Shown here: positions 1 through 9,784 of the stretch, piece after piece
Layout of the letters: each line of letters begins with the position of its first letter
Numbering within the stretch: position 1 is the stretch's first letter
Notes under the pieces: model-generated
Database searches by the model: none
Told to the model about the DNA's origin: nothing
What the model saw: the letters and a program-made list of their open reading frames with translations, nothing else
DNA from: Funneliformis mosseae
Taxonomy: Eukaryota > Glomeromycota > Glomeromycetes > Glomerales > Glomeraceae
Assembly: GCA_910592005.1 (NCBI GenBank)
Contig: CAJVPP010002758.1
Span: 1 to 13,616 of the forward strand
DNA: 13,616 bases
Direction: 5' to 3'
Position numbers and translations under genes: made by a program

Positions 1-93
1 AGCATTTGTGGTTGATGAGTTATAGCCGTTCAAAGGTAACCAATCACACTTGCGTTTCTTTTGGTAGCCACTGTATGGTTGTGTAAAAGAGAA
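1..93 (-). other. Possible coding edge (31 open codons)
   Basis: The minus strand is open for 31 codons from a TGA at 94-96 to the window edge. The stretch is much less AT-rich than what follows. The reading contains a short basic run (QKKRKCDWLPLNGY) and uses GGC and CGC codons that are rare elsewhere here. A splice acceptor could lie at ACAG near 81. I do not recognise the protein family. It could be the last visible part of a gene or transposon lying to the left, or a chance opening. Low confidence. Confidence 0.2.
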
Positions 94-705
94 TCATTTT
101 TTCATAGAAAATCCTATATATGCCTTTAATAAATATCAAAATAATAAGATAAAATATGTAAATGTATATATATAATATCTATACATAAAGTAATTATAGA
201 TATTTTCAAAGAAAACTTTACAAAAATGTCAAATAAAATTAGCATAATATATATATAAATTATATATTATAATCATCAAAACCTGTATTTATAAATATGT
301 TCAATAGCTTCAATAAGAGCTATACCTACTTAATATATTTCAGCTATTTGCTTTTAAGAGAATTTATTTTATAAATTAATTTTTATTTATCTAAAAATCA
401 TTTCTTTTATTTTTTCTAATATCATTATTTCAATTTCTCTTTTATATTATTCTTCTTTATTATCTTTTCTTTTTAATTCTTTTTTTTTATTTTCTATTTT
501 TTTCATTCTAATTTTTTATTATAATATTAAATCTTTTCTTTCATATGATTTATTTTTTTCACTCTATTATATTTTATTCTTTTAGTTATTTCATTTTTTT
601 AAAAGTTAAGTTTTAAATCTTCTGTTTAATTATTTTATTATTAATGGAGACTCTTTTAATAATTATTTCTAGAATATAACAGGATAACTAGTAGGTTTGG
701 GTAAA
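94..705. other. AT-rich and pyrimidine-rich spacer, no gene
   Basis: From about 94 to 355 the sequence is AT-rich with TA dinucleotide runs. From about 360 to 605 the plus strand is a nearly pure T-rich, C-poor tract with many TTTTCTTT-type runs. No open frame, RNA gene or recognisable repeat unit was seen. The T-rich tract looks like low-complexity drift rather than a tandem array. Confidence 0.6.
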
Positions 706-1430
706 GCTCTGAATGGTTCAGATTAATCCAAAAATTTTCGGTTCGGATCAACTTCGGTTCAGTTTCAGATTGCAAAAATTTCAATCCGAAAATTTTCGGT
801 TCAGTTCAGATTTTTTTCAGATTATAAATCTAATCCGAACCGAAAAAAATCTGAACTGAACCGAAAATTTCGGATTAATTCGAAATTTCGGATCGTTTGG
901 AATGATGAAATTATCGTTTCAAACGAACGATAAAAGAATCGTTCGATTGGAATGATCAAATTATCATTCCAAACGAACGATAAAAAAATCATTCATTTGA
1001 AATGATTAAATTATCGTTCCAATCGAACAATAAAAAAATTGTTCGTTTAGAATGATTGAAGTTATCGTTCCAAACAAACGATAAGAAAATCATTCAATTG
1101 GAACGATCAAATTATCATTTCAAACGAACGATAAAAGAATTGTTCGTTTAGAATGATTGAAGTTATCATTCCAAATGAACGATAAGAAAATCGTTCGATT
1201 AGAACAATTAAATTATTGTTCTAAAAGAACGATAAAAGGATCATTTCAAATGATCCAAAATTTCGGATTAATCTGAAATTTTCGGTTCAGTTCAGATTTT
1301 TACCGGTTTACAGTTTGATTCGGTTTTGGATTGGCATTTTAGGATTTATAATCCAAACTGAACTGAACTGAAATTTTCAGATCGGTTTCGGATTGGCCTA
1401 TAATCTGGACTGAATCGAACCGTTCAAAGC
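706..1430. mobile_element. 725-bp noncoding element with inverted termini (element 1)
   Basis: The left end reads GCTCTGAATGGTTCAGATTA. The reverse complement of the right end reads GCTTTGAACGGTTCGATTCA, so the ends are imperfect inverted repeats. Both arms carry several copies of TTCGGTTCAG and TCCGAACCGAA in opposing directions, enclosing a hairpin-unit array. There is no open frame. The terminus GCTCTGAAWGG also resembles the 5' terminus of the hAT copy at 13068 (GCTCTGAAAGGG). A non-autonomous, MITE-like derivative moved by an hAT transposase is therefore plausible. No convincing target duplication was found: the 8 bases outside each end differ (tgggtaaa versus attaaacg). It lies about 50 bp from the stop of the helicase pseudogene. 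Confidence 0.7.
899..1256. repeat. About seven 50-bp double-hairpin units
   Basis: The unit consists of two adjacent palindromes. The first is GGAAYGAT, a 6-base loop, then ATCGTTCC. The second is AACGAACGAT, about 6 bases, then ATCGTTCGATT. About seven copies follow one another, diverging mostly by C/T and G/A differences. The last unit is incomplete and ends in a short palindrome (GGATCATTTCAAATGATCC). The array is the core of element 1 and shares its GGAACGAT/ATCGTTCC arms with the satellite at 3645-4768. Confidence 0.85.
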
Positions 1431-1480
1431 ATTAAACGTGAAAGTAAAAAAAAAAATGGAATCAAATATGATTGAAACAT

Positions 1481-3428
1481 CTAGCTGAATAATAATCTGA
1501 TCAAAGTATTATTTTTTCTATCTATAGAATCAAAGAGTTCCTGAACATTATTATCTGTTTTCAGTCTGTATAGTGGAAATTCTGATACATCTTTATCTCC
1601 AAAACCAAGACCATCATATAGTTGTTGATTAATTTGATATGAACATTCCCAAACCTATTTTTTTTAGGTTCTATTTTTTTCCTATTTATCTTTATAGTAT
1701 AGTCACACTAATTTTCAGCAATTGCATTAATTGCCCTTATAGCTGAATTAAGATCTGATGTTACCTTAGCATGAGACTTGAATCTGAAGAATAATAGAGA
1801 TTAATCCAGAACTTCTATAAATCTCTCGCAAGATTGTGTAAATGTTTTTGATGCTATATTACTAAAAAGAATATGCTTATTATCTATGCTGGTAAAGCCT
1901 AGTATTTGAAAGAATTCTCTTATAACTTTCTAATGATTAGCTGAATATGATTTGTGCAAGTCCTTCACTACTGATTTCTCAGAATTATATCCAACTTTAT
2001 AATAAGTATCTTCCTATTATGTAATATCTTTAGCCTTTAACCCTTTCATTGCACTTTTCTCATCATAGCCTTGCTTTCAAAAGTGATATAACTGCAAGAA
2101 ATGTTTTTGAAGTTCAGGTAAACTGAAATGATTTATAAACTTTTTATTGCAAAAAATATCCCAAATCTTATCGTCCATATCTTTACCATAAATATTTAGC
2201 ATATAGAAATGTTTAAGTACTATAGTATCTGAAATAGAGCATTCTTGGTTAAACTTAAGATTTTCAGCTTCTTCAGGATCAAGATTTTAGGAAGTAGCAA
2301 TTGCATCAAAATCTGTTTTCTTAATAACTAATGCTTCAACCCTAACCTCATTGCAGACTTTTTTATGATTTCCTATAACACCTCAGCTCTCATCCATTTT
2401 TATTAGCTGAAGAGAAGCGTCAGTACTAGTTATAAGATTATAAAGCTTCTCAATAAAGTATTTCGCAAAAAGGCATTTCTGATGCTCAACTTCAATAAAT
2501 ATTATTACAGTAGGAGATTTGTCGATTTTATAAGAAACAGCATTATATCCCATTCACAATGACCTTTTATTACTGTAGGTAAGTAATTAGGCTGAGCACT
2601 TGCAAGTTCTACCCAAATATTTTCACAACCTGGCAGGCGAAAAAGTTCGTTAAAATTTTTCTGATAAAATATAAAAATAATATAGTAAGGACAATCACGA
2701 ATTTGATAAAGCATTTGTGCAAGAGCTTTGACATAAACTGAAGTGATGATATTTGTAAGAGCTATAACTATATTGAAGTGACCTATAATTTTGAATAATA
2801 TTCCTGCCTCCACTGTATTTGTATAAGCTATATGGTTAAGCTTCCTCCAAGTAATATTAATATCAGAAAAGTCTTTTTATCGCTGTTTTTTATCTATATT
2901 TCCATAATATACACAGGCTCTAATAAGTGAATTATCAGACTTAGACAACTTAGATGCTTTTTCTACTAACGCTTTAGCCATTATCACTTCAGTAGATACA
3001 AATGTCACACATTTACCCTACTTTAAAAGGTCATATTTTATTCGTATGACTTCTGCTCCACTATTTAAATCATAAATAAATTCAACCATCTCACCTATAT
3101 GAGGCTAATACTTATTATTGACTACATAAATATTTTTACCATGATAAATCTGGAGAAAGGTTAGTGTTGAGATATTTGCAAAGGCATCTATAACTAAAAT
3201 ATATCTTATAGATCTTAAGATATTACGTATTGTATTTTCAAATTCCCATGCATTTGTACTGCTAGATATTTGGCATATAATAGCATTAGCTTTATCAAGA
3301 ATAGCTACAAATAGACAGGCTGTGAATTCAACACGAAAGATGCTCTCAACCTGTACTATGATAATATCCCACTCATTTATAAATAAATCTCCTTGCATAT
3401 TTTGGTAATTGCAAATTTGAAAGCCAGA
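1481..3428 (-). pseudogene. Decayed origin-binding-type SF2 helicase, 5'-truncated
   Basis: The minus-strand reading runs from the boundary with element 2 to a stop at 1481-1483. It resembles the replication-origin-binding helicase family (Pfam Herpes_ori_bp type) that I recall as multicopy in arbuscular mycorrhizal fungi; that recognition is from memory. In order it shows a motif II region (3285-3296, now DKAN where DEAN would be expected), a motif III-like VIDAFAN soon after, and the conserved EAGI...GHFNIVIA segment near 2750-2810. A motif VI-like block, QMLYQIRDC, lies near 2692-2720. The N-terminal Walker A part is missing, cut at 3428/3429. Several in-frame TAA/TAG stops replace probable Gln or Trp (for example KY*PHIGEM just below 3105, and TAG at 1708-1710). 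Frameshifts also occur. The two longest intact pieces are 3105-3428 and 2505-2813. It is a dead fragment, probably cargo of a mobile element. Confidence 0.8.
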
Positions 3429-3461
3429 CACTGGTCAAAATCAAAAAAATCGAACATGTGA

Positions 3462-3600
3462 AAATTGACCTAAAATCAGCCTAAATTCAGCCTAAATTCG
3501 GCAAATTATCAAAAATCAGCCTAGCCGATTAGCATACATTAGAAATCGGCCAAAAATCAGCTAAAATTTGATTAAAATACTTATAGACGATTAGTATATA
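3462..3600. repeat. Left subterminal repeats of element 2
   Basis: Short copies of the motif AATCAGCCTA, with variants AATTCAGCC, AATCGGCC and AATCAGC, follow the left terminus. The same motif occurs in reverse complement (TTAGGCTGATTT) next to the right terminus at 6200-6370. The arms are therefore mirror-related beyond the 13-bp ends. Clustered subterminal motifs of this kind are typical transposase-binding regions, but no binding role is shown here. Confidence 0.6.
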
Positions 3601-3644
3601 TCAAAATTCGACCTATCTTATTTATAACTAATTGACTTCTGATT

Positions 3645-4768
3645 GGAACGATAGGGTATTATCATTCCTTAAAAATGATGGTATTATCGTACCTAAGATA
3701 CAATGGTTTTATAGTTTCTAAGGAATGATGCATTTATCATATCTTAAGTACAATGATTTATTATTTCTAAGATACGATAGTATTATCATTCCTTAGGAAC
3801 GATAGTTTTATCATTCCTTAGGGATGATTGTTTTATCGTTCCTTAGGGACGATAGTATTATCTTACCTAAGGAACGATGGTATTATTGTATCTAAAGAAC
3901 AATGATTTTATCATTTTTTAGAGACGATTGTTTTATTGTTTCTGAGAAACGATGCATTTATCATACCTTAAGTACGACAATTTATCATTCCTAAGATACA
4001 ATGGTATTATCATTCCTTAAGGATGATTGTTTTGTCATTCCTTAGAAATGATGGTTTTATCATTCTTTAGGGACGATAGGGTATTATCGTTCCTTAGGGT
4101 CGATGGTATTATCATACCTAAGGAATGATGGTATTATTGTACCTAAGGAATGATGGTTTTATCATTCTTTAGGTATGACGATTTTATCGTACTTAAGGAA
4201 TAATGGTATTATTGTTTCTTAGGAATGATGGTTTTATTGTACCTAAGGAACGATGGTTTTATCGTTCTCTAGGGATGATAGTATTATCATATCTAAGGAA
4301 CGATAGTTTTATCATATCCAAAGAATGATGATTTTATCATTCCTTAGGGACGATGGTATTATCATACCTAAGAAATAATGGTATTATCGTACTTAAGGAA
4401 TAATTGTTTTATCATTCCTTAAGGATGATTGTTTTATCGTACCTAAGAAATGATGGTATTATCATTCCTTAGGGATGATGGTTTTATCGTTCCTTAGGGA
4501 CAATGGTTTTATCATTCCTTAGGGACGATAGTATTATACTACCTAAGAAAATGATGGTTTTATCGTTCCTTAGGGATGATGGTATTATTGTACCTAAGAA
4601 ATGATAGTTTTATCGTACCTAAAGAACGATAATTTTATCATTCTTTAAGGACGATAGTATTATTGTACTTAAGAAATGATTGTTTATTGTTCCTTAGGTA
4701 AGATGTATTTATCGTTTCTAAGGAACGATGGTTTTATCGTTCCTTAGGTAAGATGCATTTATCGTTCT
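3645..4768. repeat. 25-bp palindromic satellite, about 44 units
   Basis: Each unit is a small hairpin: GGAACGAT, a loop of about 6 bases (commonly GGTTTT or AGTATT), ATCGTTCC, then TTA. Neighbouring units join through AAGGA or TTAGGGA. The period is 25 to 26 bp over about 1.12 kb, giving roughly 44 copies. Variation is mainly C/T and G/A at the same positions, so the palindromic plan survives in most units. There is no coding frame. Confidence 0.9.
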
Positions 4769-5059
4769 AATAAATCAAACTTTTGCATTAAACCAATTTG
4801 CTAAAATAATATTGATTTAATGTACTATTTAAGTTTATTTCTAGTATATAAAAATATTTATATAAATAAACTTAATTTTTTAACTTTTTAAAAAATAATT
4901 TCAATCATTTCCAAATTTTCTCTTTTTACATTTCACCAAAATCCCAAAAAAATTTGTTCTAAGAACAAAAAGACTTAAGTTGAATTTTAGTTAATTTTTG
5001 CCTTCAACTATCAAAATCAGATAAAGAAAAAGCTGTATTTTAATTAACTTTTCAAAAAA

Positions 5060-5650
5060 GAACTGATTTTTTTTACTTTTTATAATAGAAACATGCCTCT
5101 AACCATCAAATCAGATGAAAATTAAGTTGAATTTTCTGATTTTTTTGCTTTTTATAATAGAAATATACCTCTAACTATCAAATCAAATGAAAATTAAGTT
5201 GAATATTTCTGATTTTTTTGCTTTTTATAATAGAAATATGCTTCCAATTGGACAAAAATTAAGTTGAATTTTCTGATTTTTTTACTTTTTATAATAGAAA
5301 CATGCCTCTAATCAGATGAAACTTAAGTTGAATTTTTCTGATTTTTTTACTTTTAATAATAGAAACATGCCTCTAACCATCAAATCGGATGAAACTTAAG
5401 TTGAAATTTTCTGATTTTTTTACTTTTTATAATAGAAACATGCCTTTAATTATCAAATTGGACAAAAATTATATTGAATTTTAGTTGATTTTTCTGATTT
5501 TTTTACTTTTTATAATAGAAATATGCCTTCAACCATCAAATTAGACAAAAATTTAAGTTAAATTTTTCTGATTTTTTGGCTTTTTATGATAGAAACATGC
5601 CTCCAATCGGATGAAACTTAAGTTAAATTTTTCTGATTTTCCTGATTTTT
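5060..5650. repeat. Eight-copy minisatellite, 56-82 bp units
   Basis: Eight copies of a unit containing CTTTTTATAATAGAAACATG, then CCTCTAACCATCAAATCAGA, TTAAGTTGAATTTT and CTGATTTTTTT. Copies begin near 5076, 5148, 5221, 5288, 5350, 5424, 5505 and 5580. Unit length varies because the central CATCAAATC segment is missing in some copies. It belongs to element 2 and carries no open frame. Confidence 0.85.
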
Positions 5651-5919
5651 TATTCTTTTTTTTTGAAAATAGCAATATTACTATAATAAATATTTAGGAC
5701 AATTTAAGGGGATTTTAGGAGGAAAATGTATTATTTTTTTTATTATTTTACATGGTTTTTCTTTTTTACTTATATTTTTTAGATAGGAAATTAATCAGTG
5801 AGTTTTGGTAATATTTATATTATATTTTTTGCGAATTATATTAGGTTTTATTATTAATAAAATTATAATATTTAATAAATTTAATAATATAATATATCGA
5901 TTTTATATACTTATTTGAC

Positions 5920-6250
5920 TGAATTGATACCAAATTGAGACTAATTTTAGGCTAATTTATGGTTATTTAAATTCTGAATTGATGCTAAATGATACTGAAT
6001 TGAGATCAATTTTAAGCTGATTTATCGTTATTTAAGTTTCAAATTGATGCTGAAAGATGCTGAATTGAAGTCAATTTAAGCCAATTTATGTTATTTAAGT
6101 TTTGAATTAATGCTGAATGATGCTGAATTAAGATTAATTGTAGGCTGAATAGCTATATTGATCAGCATCTATCAGCGTCTAAATTATTGCTAAATTGAGG
6201 CTAGTTTTAGGCTGATTTATGGTTAAATTTAAGTTTTGAATAGCCATGTC
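5920..6250. repeat. Right-arm tandem repeat of element 2, about 65-bp units
   Basis: Units begin with GTTATTTAAGTTTTGAATTG and continue with ATGCTGAATGATGCTGAATT and TTTTAGGCTGATTTAT. Starts at 5961, 6027 and 6090 give spacings of 66 and 63 bp. A further diverged copy lies near 6222. The GCTGATTT/GGCTGA motif is the reverse complement of the left-arm motif. Confidence 0.75.
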
Positions 6251-6386
6251 CAATTGGGATCGATCAGCGTTTATCAGCACCTATTTGTGTTGATCAGAAA
6301 ATATGGCAAATTAGCTGTAAATAGTATCAAAATCAGCCTAAAATCGGTATCTGATTTTTAGCTGATTTGGACTATTTTGACTAGTG

Positions 6387-8444
6387 TTAGAACTATCTAA
6401 ATTTTCACAATATACTTCAAGTCCATCTATTAAATAATTATATATTAGTATGGAAGAAGAAAGCATAGGATATTTTGTAGATAAAAGTATTTTAATAGTT
6501 TGTATAAATATCTATTTAATATAAAATAAAATTTTTTTAATTAATTATAAGGATTAAATTTATCAAAAAACTTATTTTTATTTGTTAACTTTCTTACTTT
6601 CAAAACAGAAATAATCTCTTTTATTTTATCATATTCATCATCAGTAATTTTAAAATTTTTGAAATCTTTATCTGAATTTGCTATTGCATTTATTGCCTAT
6701 AATATAAAAATATATTATTATATTAATATAATAAAAAAGCAAATATATATAATATGATAAATACTCTAACCTCTTGCATCACAAATGCACGATTAAGCAT
6801 ATTAAATGTAGAATTCTATTGTATTCTAATATCTAAGATAAGGTTAAACTTTTTAAGATTGGCAGCTTCAGCATGATATGCAAACTTTTTTTGCATTATG
6901 GTGATGATTTTATTTTTACTATAAGCTTACGAAGCTAATTATAATATAAATTAGTATTATAATAATTTAAAATTTAAAGAAATATGAAAAATTAACCTAC
7001 TTTAGAAATTATTTCTCTAGCATTTATAGTTAAATTTATATTATTCATGATATCATTTTCAATTTGTGCTTCACCAGCTTTAACTTGTTATAAGATTTCT
7101 TGTACAACTAAATTTATTATATGAGCAAGGTATTGACAATAGGAATTAATAGCATCAAAGAAAATATTTTCCATTTGACAAGTATTTTCTAAACATTCTA
7201 TAAAGGTAATATTATTTGAAGTATTATCACTAGTAACTGCAAAAATCTGTTAAAGTTACAATGATTTTATTAGTTATATTTTAAGTTTGTATAAATATAA
7301 AAATAAAACAATTAAAAAAAAATAAAGAGTTAAAAAAATAAAATAATTAAAAAAAATTAAAGAAAAATAAAAATAAAAATAAAGTAAAAAACAAAATAAA
7401 AAATAAACAAAAATTAAAAAATAAAATAAAAATAAAATAAAAAATTAAAAAAAAAAAATAAAAAAATATTTATTTACCTTTTCTAAAATTCCAAACTTAT
7501 GATAACTTTTTACGAAAGCATTACAGAGATTTTTACTTAAATGAGAATCAGAAAGATCTATAAAATCTAGCAATTTATCCTGAAGTCTTCAATCTTTAGT
7601 AATCCAGTATATTATTATAGCTAAAAAGGAATAACCATTCATTGATGTCTATGAATCAATTGTAAAAGAAATTCTCCTAGGTGTACTCTATTAAATAGAT
7701 AAATTACTTAATAAAATAAAATAAAAATTTTTAAAGAAAAAATTTATATATATATTTAAATTATCTGAAACAATTTACTCATTTTTTTTTGTTTCACTTT
7801 AAAACTTTCTAATATATCATTTTTTTATTGTATCTGTTGATGAAACCAGTGCATCTAAATTTAATATTTTTATCATCTTTTGAAAATATTTATTTTCTAA
7901 TATTATAAATAGTTAATCATCATCGATTACCTATTTAGTAATGAACTTACGAAAACCTTTTTGTGTAAACTTAAAAAAAAACTATTTTTAATATTTATAT
8001 CTTCCATTTTATGTATTATTTATTAACATACCTTAGATGGAATTGTTGTATAGTTTACAAACTCATCCAATGTGCTTTAGGTTTCAACCATTAAATTCTT
8101 TGCTTTTTTTGGATTTTTCTCCAGATGATTATGTTCTAAATAATGCTAAAGATTTGTTATATTGGAATCACCAATCTTGCAAACCCATGTTTTATCCCTA
8201 AAATTTTAAGAGATTAGATTTATAATTAATTTTTTTATAAAAATGCTTATAAATATTTAAGCAAATTTTTATTTTTTTTCTAAAATACTTATGGGTAATT
8301 TAAGCACTTAACCATTCGATGAGTTTTTGCATTTTTGTATTTTTGTGAAAGTTTTTTTTCTTTAAAAAGTTCTTTAGTAAAAAATTCACTTCTTAAAGAA
8401 GAGCACTTTCTAAGAATTGTTTTCTCAGCCTCACTTATTTTCAT
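6387..8444 (-). pseudogene. hAT transposase with BED finger, inactivated, 8 exons visible
   Basis: Exons, all minus strand, are 8444-8293, 8197-8032, 7969-7765, 7687-7478, 7246-7001, 6934-6771, 6696-6598 and 6511 to the truncation. The joins keep hAT reading phase. Exons 1-2 encode a BED zinc finger split by intron 1: KCLNYP (second Cys lost to Tyr), then TWVCKIGDSN, then HYLEHNH. Exon 4 has the catalytic-Asp motif FTIDS*TS, where the expected Trp is TAG (7649-7651). Exon 5 has VTSDNTSNN and YLAHIINLVVQEIL. Exon 6 has IQ*NSTFNMLNRA, with the TRWNST Trp now TAG (6816-6818). Exon 8 has STKYPMLSSS. The donors of introns 1 and 3 read AT, not GT, and there is a frameshift at an A-run near 7827. 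The family assignment rests on these motifs and is strong. Confidence 0.9.
7290..7465. repeat. A-rich low-complexity tract inside hAT intron 4
   Basis: The plus strand is almost only A with single T (AAAATAAAAT type), that is, a T-rich tract on the hAT coding strand. It lies between the donor at 7477 and the acceptor at about 7247, and it lengthens this intron relative to the others. It may reflect slippage growth. Confidence 0.7.
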
Positions 8445-8538
8445 ACACAAATCACAAATAAAGTTAAAAATTAAAAATCATGTAATATAAACATTTTATA
8501 TCTAAGATCATTAAAATATTGATTAAACCTGAATCAAT

Positions 8539-8687
8539 CTGAGGTCAATCCAGATCAAGCAAAGATATAACCTTAACCTGACAGGTCAGGTTGAATATAG
8601 GACTCATGTCAAATAATGATAAACTTGATTTGGATTTTAAACATGAGTTAGGTCAAATAACCCAGATTTGACCTGACTCTTTCAGAA
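8539..8687 (-). repeat. 5' terminal and subterminal region of hAT copy A
   Basis: Read on the minus strand it begins TTCTGAAAGAGTCAGGTCAA and contains AACCTGACCTGTCAGGTTAA. It aligns along its length with 13068-13225 (+). Most differences are A here for G there, or T for C. The motif GGTCAGGT/ACCTGACC recurs in both directions, as in hAT subterminal regions. It ends about 95 bp before the transposase ATG. Confidence 0.8.
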
Positions 8688-9784
8688 TACTAAGCATATA
8701 TATTATTAATATTATTTTTATCGTATCTATCATTATTATTATTTATTTTATATTTAACATAATTAGTATATCTGTTAGCTCTGTTATTATTGTCAATAGT
8801 ATTATTAATACCATAGATTTTCTTTAATTATAATTTTTCTATTTAAAGTGCATGAAAATACCTTAGAAAAAGAACAGATCCTAACTTTATATTCAATATA
8901 TATTAAATATCAATAATAAATAACATTAACAATTTACAAACATAAAACTTATAATTTTATTCTTATTAACTAAATAAACTCTTTAATAAATAGCGTATCA
9001 AATTGATTGAATTTAAGTTATAGCTATTGCTTCTCTGACTTTAAGTCATCATTAACTTATTTGAAGGAAGAGTAATATTAACAATATACTCTACAATATA
9101 TCCTTTAAATGCTTAACATAATATTTTTTTTTATATGGTTGGCTATAAGCAGTTATATATTGATATGTTAAATAATTTGTTAATGAATTATAGTATTAAA
9201 TAAATAAAATATTACTATACTTTACAGATGAATATAATTTATCTCTTTAGAGCTAATCAAAAAAAATCTCTTATCATTTAATTTATAAAATTGACTAGCA
9301 TAATATTTGTTATCCTTTAACTTATTTTTTTAGTCATTTTTTTCAATTTCTGATCCTTGGATATTGATGTTCATGAAATAATTTATGTGAAAGTTTTTTA
9401 TTACATCTTGTAATATGATTATCATCAATATTAAAAATAATATAAAACTATAATATAAAATATTGATAATTATAATATCATATATATATACATAATAAAA
9501 TTTTATTTTTATGCTTTTGTCTTTCTTTTTTTCCTTTTGATTTAATAATTTTTACTTCTATTATATAATATTTTACCTTTAACTTTAAATCTGAAACTTG
9601 CTACTTTTTTCATTTATCATGATTTTAAAATATTCCTATTTATTCTATATAGTATTAAACTTTAATGCATTATTTTGAATAAATTGAATTAACTTATCTA
9701 GTTCACATAAATAATCTATTATTAATAACATTTTTTGATACTATTTTTTTATCAGATAACTTAATTATTAACATTATTTAACTT
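8688..9784. other. AT-rich spacer, no gene recognised
   Basis: The sequence is AT-rich with many short stops in all frames. A short open reading on the minus strand near 9220-9320 is too small and too unlike any family I know to call. No repeat unit or inverted terminus was found. Confidence 0.55.

Larger units (their letters stand above)
3429..6386. mobile_element. 2.96-kb noncoding satellite-filled element with 13-bp inverted termini (element 2)
   Basis: The left end is CACTGGTCAAAAT. The reverse complement of the right end (6374-6386) is CACTAGTCAAAAT, a 12 of 13 match. Both ends coincide exactly with the loss of homology to the flanking transposon genes. Inside are a left arm with AAATCAGCCTAAATTC repeats (about 3465-3600), a palindromic satellite (3645-4768) and an AT-rich spacer (4769-5059). 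These are followed by a minisatellite (5060-5650), a second AT-rich spacer (5651-5919) and a right arm with inverted GGCTGATTT/GCTGAATT repeats (5920-6370). No protein-coding frame was seen on either strand. The 5 bases outside the ends are ccaga and ttaga; they could be a decayed 5-bp target duplication, but this is weak. The superfamily is unknown. Confidence 0.7.
6387..8687 (-). mobile_element. hAT transposon copy A, 3'-truncated
   Basis: The copy runs on the minus strand from its 5' terminus at about 8687 to an abrupt end at element 2 (6386/6387). The 5' end and the first exon both have a second copy at 13068-13549. The terminal repeats and transposase gene therefore belong to one element. 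The end coding for the transposase C terminus (dimerisation domain) and the 3' inverted repeat are absent. It is inactive. Confidence 0.85.

Noticed and set aside
360..605. T-rich tract as a functional polypyrimidine or satellite array
   Set aside because: No period or conserved unit could be found; low complexity is sufficient.
2505..3431. The two minus-strand open frames at 2505-2813 and 3105-3431 as separate genes
   Set aside because: They are fragments of one helicase reading broken by stops; neither start is real.
3645..4768. CRISPR array
   Set aside because: Units are contiguous palindromes without unique spacers, in an intron-containing eukaryotic setting.
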